Below the pieces are notes generated by a model. The model ran no database searches. It was not told the origin of the DNA and worked only from the letters and a program-made list of their open reading frames with translations. Below are positions 43,764-55,494 of a DNA stretch of 64,000 bases, piece after piece. This DNA is from Gnetum montanum (taxonomy: Eukaryota > Streptophyta > Gnetopsida > Gnetales > Gnetaceae): assembly GCA_015680685.1 (NCBI GenBank), contig MNCI01000813.1, positions 80,800 through 144,799 of the forward strand, in the 5' to 3' direction. The translations under genes and the position numbers were made by a program. Every line of letters starts with the position of its first letter. Position 1 is the stretch's first letter.

Positions 43764-44354
43764 ATAGGGCACAAAATCTCACACACATGGATAGAGGTAG
43801 ATCTCACACACATGGCCAAAATTAAATAGATAGAAAAATATTTAAATACTATTATTTTTTATATTTTTTTGAAAAACTAAAATTGTTATATAAAATTTAA
43901 AATAAATAGAAAATGTGGAATTTCTATAAAGAAAATTTAAAATAGAATGATGTAAATCACCTCACCAAAGTTGGTGCTAAGGTAAGGACCGCAAAAACAG
44001 AAACTCACAAATAGGATTGGAAAAACAAGGGTTTGAGGGACAAATTAAATTGAGAAGCTTAAAACCGTAAATAGGATTGGAAACAAGCAATGAGAGGTTT
44101 GGTAATAAAAAATGAACATTTTCAAAAACCTAGAAACATAAATAAACAAAAAATAAATGTGTTGAGTAATAGAAATTCACAGAAATTTTATAGGAATTTT
44201 CAAAAATTGTAAATAAGAACAAAAATTTTCAGTAGAAAATAGTAAAAGTAAACAACAATAGGAATAGGAAAGTAAAGTTCAAGGAAGCTAAAACAGGGAA
44301 ACAAAAGTTTTGGAAGAAGAAACAAAAACAAAAGTAGGAACACGAAATGAAACA
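43764..44354. other. A-rich non-coding region
   Basis: No coding sign. On the minus strand it directly follows the PBS at 44355-44373, so at least its right part is probably the 5' leader of element B. Confidence 0.45.
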
Positions 44355-44373
44355 AGCTCTCCTTCTAACACCA
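44355..44373 (-). other. Primer binding site of element B
   Basis: The minus strand reads TGGTGTTAGAAGGAGAGCT, 7 bp from the LTR-B end. It differs from the PBS of element 1 by four transitions, so element B used the same primer type and lies on the minus strand. Confidence 0.6.
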
Positions 44374-44380
44374 AAAAGAG

Positions 44381-45957
44381 TGTTGGTGCATAAATTTTGG
44401 ACACATCAATAACCACAAAATTTGTTTAAAGAGACTATTTCCCAAGGCACCTCTCATGTGGGTACGGAAACCCAGGAATAGTCTCAGCTCAAAAGACAAC
44501 ATGGTGTTTAAACAATTTTAAAGATTTTAGTAAATTAAACAATTTTAACAAGTTTATAATACTCTGCAACAACTTTCGTAGAGAAATGACTATTCACTTT
44601 AAAATTTCAACATCGGCACTTGTGCATTAATGAAGTATGAAATGAAAAAGCATAAAATAGCTGACAACTTGGATAAAGATTAACTAAAGTTTTAAAGAAA
44701 CATAGGCTATGTGTTTCATCCACAAGTTAAGTTATAAAATTAAAAGTAGCAACATAAAACAAAGACTTAGCTTAGAAATGAGCACAAATATAATAACTTC
44801 TACTATAGCCTTGTCTACTTGTGCCTCCAAGAAGCACACCTCCTCTAATAAGTCTCCAACCTATGGCTTTAGAATGTGCTTGCTATTCTACACTGAGACT
44901 ACCACCAAATAGTTAACAAAAATGAGAAAGAACCTTGGGATTTCCCCTCCATGGCTAGCTTTCCAAAAATCCCCCTCCTCCTTGCTGCCTCTAGTCTCGG
45001 GAATTTATTAGGACTAGACTCACCCCTCACCTTCTTCTGTCTTCATTACCTCCAGCCAGACGTGCACATCATTAGCATATTTACATTACTCTGGTAAATA
45101 ACGGAAGAGAAATGTAAACCGAGGCCTCTGATCAGATAACGACAGCCTAGTGATTTGACACCGCCATGCACATAATGTGCATAACTGCCCACCACCCGTA
45201 CATGTGTGCTAGAAAGAGTAAATGAGCAGGAAAAATAACCAGACACGAAACGGCACACGAAACGGCACAACCAGAGTAAATGAGCAGAAAACATAACGGC
45301 TGCATGAGCTTGTTAATGGTCCATGTCGGTGCATGCCACACATCGCCCTGCAAATGCTATTGCAGGCACTGCAGGTCAACGCCCCGCTGCTATTGTGCTG
45401 CCATGCACGTTACGTGCTTGGCACTGACCACGGTACAGGTTGCAACCGTCATGCCAACCAGCACCGACATGAACGTCACTGCCAACATGAACCACTAGGT
45501 TACCATCACCACCGGAAGTCCCATCTATCTACCTATCTACACATGTCACATGCTGCCGCCACTGATACGATCCTTGTCTGCATGAACAACGGTAACCTCC
45601 ACCACCCAACACAACTTGGAAACACGAAACTGCAAAAACGGCAGCTGCAGAACTGACATAGCAATGGGGAGGAGGAAAAACACACACAACCAGAACAACG
45701 TCGAACAGGGCCTGGTAGGCAGCCGCAGCGACATGATCCTGCAATACCCACCCACCGACGCTCATACGGCGAGAGCAACTGAAAATCGCAATGCTAGCAC
45801 CTGAAAACCACCAGTAGACCATGTGCAACTATAACAATGGCAGGGAACCACGCCAAGCTGCTGCAGAAATGTGCGGATGCACAGAAACGACAGGAGAAAC
45901 GCACTGCCAGGGATCAGCACATCCAGGGTCATGCTCCGTGGAGGCTTGTTGTTGACA
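44381..45957 (-). repeat. LTR B, right copy (5' LTR of a minus-strand element)
   Basis: Starts TGTTGGTGCATAAATTTTGG and ends near GTTGACA. Alignable with 37785-38802 except for an extra block at about 44960-45531. The adjoining PBS makes this the 5' LTR of a minus-strand element. No shared target duplication was found with the left copy, so the two need not be ends of one insertion. Several overlapping short frames here (45046-45960) are chance ORFs in GC-richer LTR sequence. Confidence 0.55.
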
Positions 45958-47449
45958 TTTTGTTTGCAGACGGAAATTAGCATGGGTTTTACTGCGGTAA
46001 ACTCTGGGAAACCGCAAAATCTGTTGTGCATGGAGCCCCTCTATTCAGGCACGAAAATGAAAACTTATCTAGTATACGAAATTTGCCATGCAAACATGCA
46101 GGGAAAGGCATTTAAAATGCCAAGATGGCCTGACAGCTTCTGAGAATCTAACGCTCAGTTTGCAGCGATTTTGGTGTTCATGTTGCCATTGTTGCCAAGG
46201 GAAAGGCTGAGTTGACTTTGGAAACTTAAATAGAGGAACGAACGTTTACTGCAGGTTTCTAACCCTGCAAATAAAAAAAATTACAAAGAGTTTCCAAAGA
46301 TTTGCATTTCCGGATGGGACGGGACTGGACTAGTATTCAGCATCTTTCTGGCTCCGTTACCAGCTGCTACAGCATGAATCTCGATCTAAACAGAGACCAA
46401 GCTATGAAGGATGAAGATTTCCTGCACTGTTAATTTTACATTATGAAATAATAATGTCCATTTGCCTGGCCATTGCCAAATGCAGGAGATTCATTTAAGT
46501 GCTAAATCATTGTATTTGATCTTAACCATGGCCCCATGATTGGCATGTGCAATGTTGACATCAGGCATTAAGAGTTTAGGATTGGAAGGTTAAAAAACAA
46601 ATCTTTCTTACATTCATTTATCCTATTCTATTATATATATGTACGATTTGTGAACTAGACCTTAGTGTGAAAAATTATAAGCCGACTATAGAAAATATTT
46701 TTACTTAATGAATTAAATGTAAAAGTTCTAATACCTTATTAAATGCTTTTGTTATAGTGTAATCTACTTCATCTAGAAGCAAAAGTTATTTATGAATTTA
46801 TTGCTTATACTTAAAATTGACAAAAATAGAATAGATCATTTTTCTAAAAAAGTTTTTGAGACACAAAAGAGAAAAGATGATATTTTTAATATACAATAGT
46901 TGAAAACTTAGGATTTGTAATTGGAGAAGATATAAGATAATACAAAGCATAATTAAAAGTTGATTTGGCAGTGAGTTCTAACAAAGTTATGGTCAAATAT
47001 TGAAAGTAAGAAAAAATTTTATTTGGAATGCATGAAAGCTAATTAGGTAAACTCAAAAGTTCATCACATGTAATTCCAATGAGATGTCACATTTTCATCA
47101 GTAGGTTTCATTTCTGTTCACATCATCTTAGAATAGAAAGTGGAAGATGTATAAAAATTCCTAAAGAAAAATGTACATCTTAGGTATGTGGGTTAAAAGA
47201 TCTTGAGGGTGAACAACATGTGTTGTTTTACTTTCCCTCAAATTGAACATTTAAAACAAAAATATAATTTTGTGGCAAAAGATCTATACAATCTTTTCTT
47301 GTTAAATTCAATGTTATTCGATAACTTTATTAAGTCAATATTTAATTTTCATGATACAAATGTAATGTTTATCCAATAGATCCTTTAGATCCTTGAATAT
47401 AATAAAATATTGGTTTTAGTTTTTACAATTAACATATTGCTAATTGGTG
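45958..47449. other. No recognisable gene
   Basis: 45958-46570 is somewhat GC-richer and has no repeat partner in the window; the remainder is AT-rich. No domain, ORF above about 90 codons, RNA gene or LTR end was found. Confidence 0.4.
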
Positions 47450-48027
47450 CTAACTATTAATTTACAGCTTTATTAAGCATAAGAATAGAATAAAAATAAG
47501 CAACAAAAGTAGAAATTTAATCATAATATTCAAAGACATGCAACAAGAACACAAGAAATTGTCTTTGAAAAAGCATATGAAAACCCCAATAATGGCTCCA
47601 ATTCCTAGCAAGCCTTAACTCCAACTAACCATTACAAGAAAAGTGAATACATTTAATGGCTTAAATCCTTAAACAATTAATGGATTACTCACTTTCTTAA
47701 TTGGTCTCTCAATCCAACTTGATGCCTTGATACACCTTAATCTCTTGATGCCCCCCATCCTCTTAATTGTCACTTATATAGTAATTTACATTCTAAACAA
47801 GGATGGTGGAAAAAATATAAAATAGGACATTACATATTCCAATGTAGAATGTTTTTATAAATAAAATACCACTTGCAACACCATCAATTATATATTTAAA
47901 TGGGTTTCTAAAGTTAAAATCATGCCACTTGCAACAACTATTACATGAAATTTTGCAAGTGAGAAGTAGCTTAAAATAATCAACATCACCAATTGTTACA
48001 ATTCTTTCAATTTTTTAATTTTAAGGA
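47450..48027 (-). repeat. Possible Copia LTR (3' LTR of the element hit by LINE-1)
   Basis: On the minus strand a TATA-like ACTATATAAGTGAC is at about 47775-47788, and paired words 'ttgcaagtgg' occur near 47875 and 47930. It abuts the left target duplication of LINE-1, and the other side of LINE-1 carries a minus-strand Copia RT/RNase H, so this fits the 3' LTR of that element. Ends not determined; this is inference from context. Confidence 0.35.
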
Positions 48028-48036
48028 ATTACATCT
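48028..48036. repeat. Target-site duplication of LINE-1 (left)
   Basis: ATTACATCT, repeated exactly at 53271-53279 after the A tail. It fixes the 5' end of LINE-1 at 48037. Confidence 0.8.
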
Positions 48037-48086
48037 GAGATTTGCCACTAAGTGAGGGGGGAATGGAGAGTGTTTAAGGAGCAGCG

Positions 48087-48917
48087 ATGGCCCACGGAGC
48101 GGCGATGGCCCACGGAGCAGAGACGAGCACGAAGGCCAAAGGAGGGGAGACAGGCGTGGCGGCCCAAGGAGTGACGGCTCAAGGCGTGACGGCAGGAATG
48201 GCAGACATGGCTAGAGATATTGGTGAATACTCCCGAGAAGGAACTGCACTACGGATCAAGGTTAGAAACCCTAACATGGACACACTAGATCGCTTGAAGT
48301 GCAGCCTGATTGGCAAATTTGTGTCTGAAGGGGCACAACCACGGATCAATCTAATTCACCATTGGGCCCGGGCAGCGTGGGGGTTAGACAAGGTATTGGT
48401 TAAATGCCTAGTAGACGATCACCTGTTGTTTAGCTTCACCTCCCTGGAGGAACGGGAACAAATTCTGGTGGGGGGACCTTGGTTCTATGGGGCACAAGGG
48501 CTGGCTCTGGCGCCTTGGCGCCCGAGGGCTCATCAGGACCCAAATCTGTTTGAACGGGCACTAATTTGGGTGTGGCTGCATGGCCTCCCCCTCGAATATT
48601 GGTCGACAGAGTTCCTATAGTTGCTCACAAATCTATTTGGTGAGTTCATCAAGTTTGATCATTTCACCGAGGCTATGGAACACCTGAGCTTCGCGAGATT
48701 CTGTGTGTGGCGACCCCTGCTATCAACAAAGTTGATCGAGGAGCTGGTACTGGACACCGATCTAGGCGAAGAGAGGGTTAGGGTTCAATTCGAAAACCTG
48801 TCAATGGCACCGCCCTTGACGAGGGACTCCCAAAGGGGGGATGACCTGGCACCTGCCCCAGGGGATGGGTGGCAGATTATAGGCAGAAAAGGCAGGGTCA
48901 CCAACAGAAAACCATAG
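48087..48917 (+). pseudogene. ORF1 of LINE-1 (DUF4283-type), one in-frame TAG
   Basis: Nucleic-acid-binding first ORF of plant L1-type elements. After an Ala/Gly-rich N-terminus (residues 1-50) the DUF4283 domain runs from about residue 70: LKCSLIGKFVSEG, RAAWGLDKVLVKCL, LFSFTSLEEREQILVGGPW and ALIWVWLHGLPLEYW. A TAG at 48618-48620 is followed in frame by LLTNLFGEFIKFDHFTEAM and the rest of the domain to a TAG at 48915. The typical CCHC knuckle is not seen. The ATG at 48087 sits inside a short tandem duplication (GCGATGGCCCACGGAG), so 48087 or 48105 could be the start. Confidence 0.8.
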
Positions 48918-49508
48918 GCACCCAAGGGGGAGACTCGACAAATGTGGGGGGGGATCTCCTTCGAGGGGAAAGGCCCTCCATAGCAAGCGGGACTCATAGT
49001 CAGATTACTGCTACCAGTCGGCCACTCCTTGGTCTAGGAGGGATGCAAGGAAAGGTAAAGGAGGACCTACACAGGAAGGGCTGCTGAAGAAGGGAGGGGA
49101 AGTCAAGTCGAGTACGACGAGTAAGCCCTATTACCATGCACTGGTAGGGGAAGGGGCTCAGGCCCCTAAAGACATCCAGAAGTTGAGCACCTAATCAAGG
49201 ATAGAATCGAAGCAAGGTGGTTACGGATCGCCATGCACCCCCACTTGGGGGGAGGAGAGCCCCTCTAGGGGAGACCTGTCCCCGCCACCGGTTACCGACT
49301 GGATTAACACCAGTCATGGTTTGACGAGGCCCAGCTCCCCCCCGGAGGGGCAGAGCACACCGCACAGACAGGGGATGGCGGTATCCCTTCTAGAGGCCAA
49401 GGTTGGGCAACTGGACAACAACACATGCCGACACAAGGCTACACAGTTGTTCGTTGACCTGGGAGTGCAGCCCACACTCCAGGAGGTTTACCACAGACAC
49501 ATGTCTCC
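48918..49508 (+). other. Inter-ORF region of LINE-1
   Basis: Gly/Pro/Arg-type codons with stops in all frames. It probably holds the decayed C-terminal linker of ORF1. No domain was recognised. Confidence 0.4.
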
Positions 49509-52500
49509 ATGAAGGTCCTCTCATGGAACTGCAGGGGCCAGGGTACCCCATACAAACGACATACCTTGCAATGTATGGTGCGAGAGGAGCGATGCGATAT
49601 CGTGTGTTTACAGGAAACAAAACTTCAGCAATCAGAAGCTCATGCACTTCAATGATCAGGGTAGTATAGCCATCAGGAACACAGTAGGGGTCGCGCAGGA
49701 GGCATCACCGTACTCACCAGGACAAACTCGTACGTCCTGGACATCTCCGACTGGTGCATCACGGTGCACCTACCAGGGCAGGACATATGGGCTACCAATG
49801 TTTACGGATCCTAGGGATGGCAAGAACACCTTTAGGAGCTCTCCCAAGTAGCGGGGCTTGTCCCCAACAAGGCCAATTGGTTACTGCTCAGCGATTTCAA
49901 CCAAAGGCTCTACAGCTGGGAGAAGACCGTGGGCACCATGGCAGAGCCCGTAGGGGCACCCGAATTTCTCATGTTGTTACAGAGCAATGACCTCACTGAT
50001 TTGGAAATCGTGGGGTGCAAGTACACCTGGAGCAATCACAGACAAGGAACAGCGCGGGTTCAATCCCAGATTGACCAGGTGTGGGACAACAAGATGATGC
50101 TGACCGATTGGAAAATCCATGTCCATGTTGGTGCCCAGATGGCCTTAGATCACCGGCCCATTATCTGCCAGCTGGACCGCAACGTGTTCCAGAGCCCCTA
50201 CCCCTTTCGATTTGAACGCAACTGGTTGCGTATGCCATGGCTGGGCGAACTGGTTCAGGACATCTGGTAGGGTTATACGCCCTCGGTGGACCCCCGCGAA
50301 TTTCTGAAAAAAGGGTTAAAGACCCTCAAAAGTCAAATTAAAAACATTAGAACTGCAGAAAAATATCATTTCAAAGGTTACAGAATGTAGATCTAGGCCA
50401 AGTTGTTGGCAACCCAGAAATAACAAGAGCAAGGGGCCGATCACATAGGTGAGGAGCTCATCCTCCAGGCTGAGCTACAACTGCTACACTGTGAAAAGGA
50501 AGAATATTGGTGACAACAGGCCCATATGCAGTGGTTGAGGGCAGGGAATTGGCACATGAAATTATTTTTTACAACGGTGAAGGCACATAACGGAGCTCGC
50601 CAACAACCACTGCAGCGTCTCCTGCAAGATGAGCAATAGCACACCCCCTCTAGGGCGGACAGACTTCTGCAATACTGGCAACGGGTCTAGCAATGGCAGC
50701 TGATGGACCCAATTTCTTTGCTAGTACACCAAATTCTAAACCCAACGGATAACTCACGACTTCTACAACCTTTCTCGTACCATGAACTTCGAATTGCACT
50801 ATAGGATATGCAGGCAGATAAGGCCCCGAGACCTGATGGATGGCCCATTGAATTCTTTCGCGAATTCAAGGATGTTCTTGGGGAAAACCTGCTAGACGCT
50901 TTCAACTACATGCTGGTGTGGCATCAAGTTCACAAAGAAATTAATTGCTCCCACATGGTCCTTCTACCTAAGATGGAGAATCCCACATCCCTAGGACATT
51001 TCAGCCCTATTGGAGTCTACAACTCACTCCTGCGCCTTTTTTCACACATGCTCATGGCCAGGCTGTGGCCCCTCATGCCTCGACTGGTGAGGAAGAATCA
51101 GGCTACTTTTATGAAGGGTTGACATCTCTAGGACCAAGTCCTGCTACTACAGGAAATTCAGCACTCCCTTCGAGTAGAAAAATTACCGGGCCTATGTATC
51201 AAACTCGACATAACCAAGGCTTACAATTTTGTGAGCTGGGCTGCCCTGAGGATCGTGCTATACATGAAAGGCTTTGATGAGGCCTTCATGGCGCTCTACA
51301 TGTAGATCCAACGGGGAGGGCAATATTCATTGGATATCGACGGACAACTATTGGGTTTTCATGGGACTGGATGTGGGCTTCGTCAAGGTGACCCCCTCTC
51401 CCTGTTCCTGTTCCTGATGATGATGGACCTCCTGCAAACATACTGTGCCGAAGAAGGGACCCAGGGGCTGAATATGCATGGTGTTCCATGCCTCACCATC
51501 CATTACATGGACAACACCATGATCTTCACAAGGGCCACGGTGCCACAGGCTAGAGCGTTAATACGGGCGCTGAATCGCCTACAATGGGAAATGGGACTGG
51601 CCCCCAACACTGAGAAATCTACATTATACTTCACACACACCCATTCTGTGGTATGCACAAAGATTATTCAAATCCTGGGGATCCTACCAAGGGGAGAGGA
51701 AGACAAATATCTAGGCATCCCCATCCACAACTGGCACAGGTTGCAAACCTGGCAGGTCCTCATTATGAGAATCCAAAAGTGCACGACACACTGGACAAAT
51801 AGCTTCCTGTCCCACAAAGGAAAAATTGTGCTGGCCTCTACCGTTTTGGGGGCCATGGCAAGGTTTGCTACCTCCATGGCATCCACGCCCATCAGAGTCA
51901 CCACAAAAATTGACATAATTATCTATGACTTCGTGTGGTCTAGTGGAAAAGGGAGGAAGAAAATGCACTTGGTGGCATGGGCCAACACCACAGGGCCCCG
52001 TACTATGGGAGGGGGTGGTTGGCATACTCCCCTTCATGGTGGAAGTGGCCTTAGGTAGACAAAGACTCCTCTGGTGACTTTCTGCAATGAATGAGGACAG
52101 CCCCCTCTAGGTGCAAATCCTGTGGCAGAAATATAGCCCCTAGGTGATGGCCAAATTCGACTCTCACACTTGGAGGCAACTCTATGCACATGTAAGATCG
52201 CTGGGCCATGATGACGAGACCTCCCTACATCCTCGACAGCTCCTCCAAAAATAGTTTGCAACTGATCCACGCTAGATGTGGCTGTGGAAGGGTGTTCTAC
52301 CTAAGAAAATTAAAATGTTTGGGTGGCTGATCCTGCACCATGCCCTCCTCATTTAGGCCTTACTTCAGACACGTAGCCTGAATATCAGCACCCATTGCCC
52401 ACTGTGCAATCGCCACACTGAAACATTACAGCACTTCCTGCATGAGTGCCATGTTACCAAGCAATTACGACAAACGACAGGCCTTCATTCCCTAGAATTT

Positions 52501-52848
52501 TTCGGTAACTCGTCAAAACTGGCGGTGCTTTGGATCCTGTGGCATGCATGAAACGACTGCATCTTCAAAGGGGTGGCCCTCCCTCTCACGACAGTGCTGG
52601 CTAGTAGGGTCCGAAAACTCTAGAATGAAATTAGTGTAACTATGAACAATCCAGAACTTAGGCACCAGTACCAACGTCAGAGTCGGGTGGCCAGTATGAG
52701 GACGGCCAAGAATAGAGCTACGATCAACCCACCTGAAAATTCCCAGAAATGAGACCAACAACGACAGACCGAGGTGGAGGAGATGCCAGGAACAAGAGAT
52801 GATCACATCAGCATCATAGGAGGGCAACAGCAGACCTCCCATGCGTAG
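49509..52848 (+). pseudogene. ORF2 of LINE-1: endonuclease, reverse transcriptase, zinc domain
   Basis: Starts MKVLSWNCRGQG. Endonuclease: WNCRG, CLQETK, SDFN (about 49893), DHRPI (about 50150). RT (about 50810-52010): ADKAPRPDGWPIEFF, LLPKMENP, a LDITKAYNFV stretch, CGLRQGDPLSLFLF, and HYMDNTMIF at about 51500, where the catalytic YADD is YMDN. A zf-RVT domain follows (about 52270-52560: WLWKGVLPKKIKMFGWLI, CPLCNRHTETLQHFLHEC). About fifteen nonsense codons, mostly TAG, interrupt one constant frame from 49509 to about 52010; the first frameshift is near there. The enzyme would do target-primed reverse transcription if intact. Confidence 0.85.
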
Positions 52849-53270
52849 TCACCAACCCAGCCGCAGCTCTGGATTGAAGGCGCATCCATGGATCATCCGA
52901 CGAGCATTGCCCAGATAATCGCAAAAAATCAACGTCACCTGGTGGTCGGGCGAGGGTGGCTAGGTACTAGCAAAAACCTTGTTAGTGAGAACATGCATCC
53001 CAGAGAAACTTCCCCTAGAAGGTAGCCATGGGGGATGGGGGTGGCGTCATGGGGGGGGGGGGGAGTTTTTTGGGAGTGTACACTAAATTGTGGACGAGGC
53101 AGGGTCGGCCGCCTACCGATGTGGATGCCCATGGTAGGGGTGGCCCTTGGGGATTTTTCAGATGATTTTCCTTGCCTGGAGTGGGGTCAGCGACCCTGGC
53201 CTACGCTGTACAGCTGTATAGCCCCTTTTTTTGGAATATAAATTCTCTTGACATTTTCTGAAAAAAAGGC
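52849..53270 (+). other. 3' UTR and A tail of LINE-1
   Basis: Non-coding, includes a poly-G run at about 53050-53063, and ends GGAATATAAATTCTCTTGAC...TGAAAAAAAGGC. It is matched by the truncated copy at 33143-33536, which shows that this is a functional 3' end of the family. Confidence 0.8.
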
Positions 53271-53279
53271 ATTACATCT
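53271..53279. repeat. Target-site duplication of LINE-1 (right)
   Basis: ATTACATCT, identical to 48028-48036. Confidence 0.8.
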
Positions 53280-54620
53280 AGGATAAATCATTATATTTTG
53301 TAATTTTCTAATACAAGTTCATTTCTACACCATTTGAACTTGTGCACAAGAATAGCCTTAATTAACATGTCAATTGGATTTTCTGAATAATAAGAACTTT
53401 TACAAAAGAAATATTTCTTTTTTCAATATGATCTTGTATGAAATGATAATAAATCAAAATATGCTTTATGTTTATATGAAACTTAGGATTCTTTGATAGG
53501 AAGATCACACTTTAATTATCATGAAAGATTTCTATTTTCTTTTACTCTTACCCAAAGTCATTATATCGAAATTGCTTCCTTACTTTCTTGAGAAGCTACT
53601 ATATAATTAGTTCAATTAATGATATTGCAAAGTAACTTCATGTTTTACTAATCTTGCTAACAACACCTATGTTCATTTTAATGTTGAATTTGCTTGTTGA
53701 TTTTTTGTGATCAAGATGATCATCCAAATTAGCATCCACAAAGCCATGCACTCTAAAGGAGATTTTCTCATAACAATGATAACATTAATAGTACCTCAAA
53801 GATACCTAAGATTTTAACTATCAAAAGCTTCTTTTTAAGATTAGACATAAACTTACTTACAGATCCTAGTACATATTCAATAATAGATCTAATATACAAC
53901 ATTGCATACATGAGGTTGCCTATAACATTAGCATAGGGAATTTTTCTCATTATCTATATTTCTTCATTTTTTCTAGGGCATTTCTTTATGAATAATTTTA
54001 TGCCCATAGATAATGGAGCATTTATGGTCTTACAATGTTGCATATTAATTTTTTTTCAAACTTTTATTAATATGTGTATATTGACTAAGCCATAAATTTT
54101 GACCTTTTCTATCTCTTTTAATTTCCATGTCCAAGACTTATCTTGTAGAACCAAGGTCCTTTATTTCAAATTAAGATGAAAGCTAACATTTTAAGTCAAA
54201 AATTTCTTACATATTATCTACTACTATGAACATATCATTAACATACAAGAGAAATATCAAATAGATTTATGAATCTTTATTTAAGTACATGCAAGGATCA
54301 TTATCAGACCTTACAAAACCAAACCTTATCATGCAAGAATCAAATTTTTTATACTACAACCTAGGGGATTGTTTTAACCCATACAAGGATTTTAGCAAGT
54401 GGCATACCATGTTCTACTTGATTTTAATCACATAACCTTTAGGTTGTCACATGTATATTGCTTGATCAATATTTTCATGAAGAAATGTAATCTTAACATT
54501 TATTTGAACTCAAGATCTAAAGTAGCCACAAAAGAAAGAAATAATCTTATAGAGGATATCTTTACCACTACTGATAGAGGTCTAGCTGGTTGTGGTCAAT
54601 GGAATTATATCATATGGAAC
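53280..54620 (-). pseudogene. Copia reverse transcriptase / RNase H fragment
   Basis: Read leftwards: ITFLHENIDQAIYM and QPKGYVIK (about 54500-54420), LLKSLYGLKQSPRL (about 54390), then YLIFLLYVNDMFIV near 54240, where the catalytic YVDD is YVND. RKIPYANVIGNLMYAMLY (53768-53950) marks the RT-RNase H connection. The RNase H part is shifted but legible (ALWM..., DDH..., STSK..., then KGNIFCK-like and SENPI-like segments to about 53300). This is the Ty1/copia pol C-terminus. Stops throughout. LINE-1 lies directly after its 3' end. Confidence 0.75.
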
Positions 54621-55489
54621 ATAGTGCGATCTAGTCATCAAATTTTGAAGATAGTGTTAATAAGAATTTCAAAGAACACTTATGTATATCATTGTATTTA
54701 ATAAATGTAAAGAGATATGATACATATAATATATAAGAAACTTGTATTTCCATGATTAAAAAGTAGAGTTATATTCATGATTTTATATTTTATAAATTTT
54801 ATAAAAAATAATAAAACAATAAATAACACATATATATTTTAATCCCTTTTAGGATAAGTGGCAATGCTTACATAGGCATACAGTCATAAGTTGTATTTCC
54901 TTAATGGACATTTGTAACACATCACATGAAAAGCATAAAATGGCTCTTAGTCATAACCTCTTTCGATAAGGATGAATCATTGTAGCTCATTGAATATACA
55001 AATGAATTAATAATTTAATTAATTAATGCATTTGATAAGCATGAAGTTCATATTTTTGGTGTTTTAATAGTTTAAGGAATCCACATCACAAAACATAAGA
55101 AAAATCATGAGTTTTATTCACCATGCATAATGTTGAATTTCACATTAACTAAACAATCTTGGGCTATGACAGCAAAGTAGCACTTTGACAAAGTTTAGAT
55201 ACACTTGTAAAACTGATGACTCAAAAATATATATAATAGAAAGGAAATTATACTTACCTAAGGAAGGAGGAGTTCTTCATATAAAACCAAATTCAAAAGC
55301 CCTAGAAGTCTCAAAATGAAGTTTAAGATATAATGGTTATATGTAAAGAGCTCAACTGAGGTATTTGTAGTTTTTACAATAAAATGGTTTAGGTTCATTA
55401 GCACCTTGGTATCCATGGAGGACCATCAATGCATCTTGGTAATTCCAAGTCATGATCTAGGTGGAGCTCGGCAATGTGGATTAGGTATG
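54621..55489. other. AT-rich sequence, nothing recognised
   Basis: It may contain more decayed Copia pol in the right part, but no motif can be read. No repeat partner or ORF above 60 codons. Confidence 0.4.
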
Positions 55490-55494
55490 AGATG
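55490..55494. repeat. Target-site duplication of the complete family-A element (left)
   Basis: AGATG, repeated at 62510-62514. A 5-bp duplication is as expected for Ty3/gypsy. Confidence 0.8.

Larger units (their letters stand above)
48037..53270 (+). mobile_element. LINE-1: full-length, heavily mutated L1-type retrotransposon
   Basis: 5.2 kb between 9-bp duplications, with a 50-bp leader, ORF1 (48087-48917), ORF2 (49509 to about 52848: endonuclease, RT, zinc domain), a 3' UTR of about 420 bp and a short A tail. It is much GC-richer than its surroundings. Decay is mainly by nonsense transitions; reading frames are otherwise kept over long distances. A second, 5'-truncated copy of its 3' end lies at 33143-33536, so the family was mobile. 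Confidence 0.9.

Noticed and set aside
45046-46143. Cluster of overlapping 60-107 codon frames on both strands
   Set aside because: Higher GC leaves fewer stops; the same region in the other LTR-B copy has different frames and no motif is shared.
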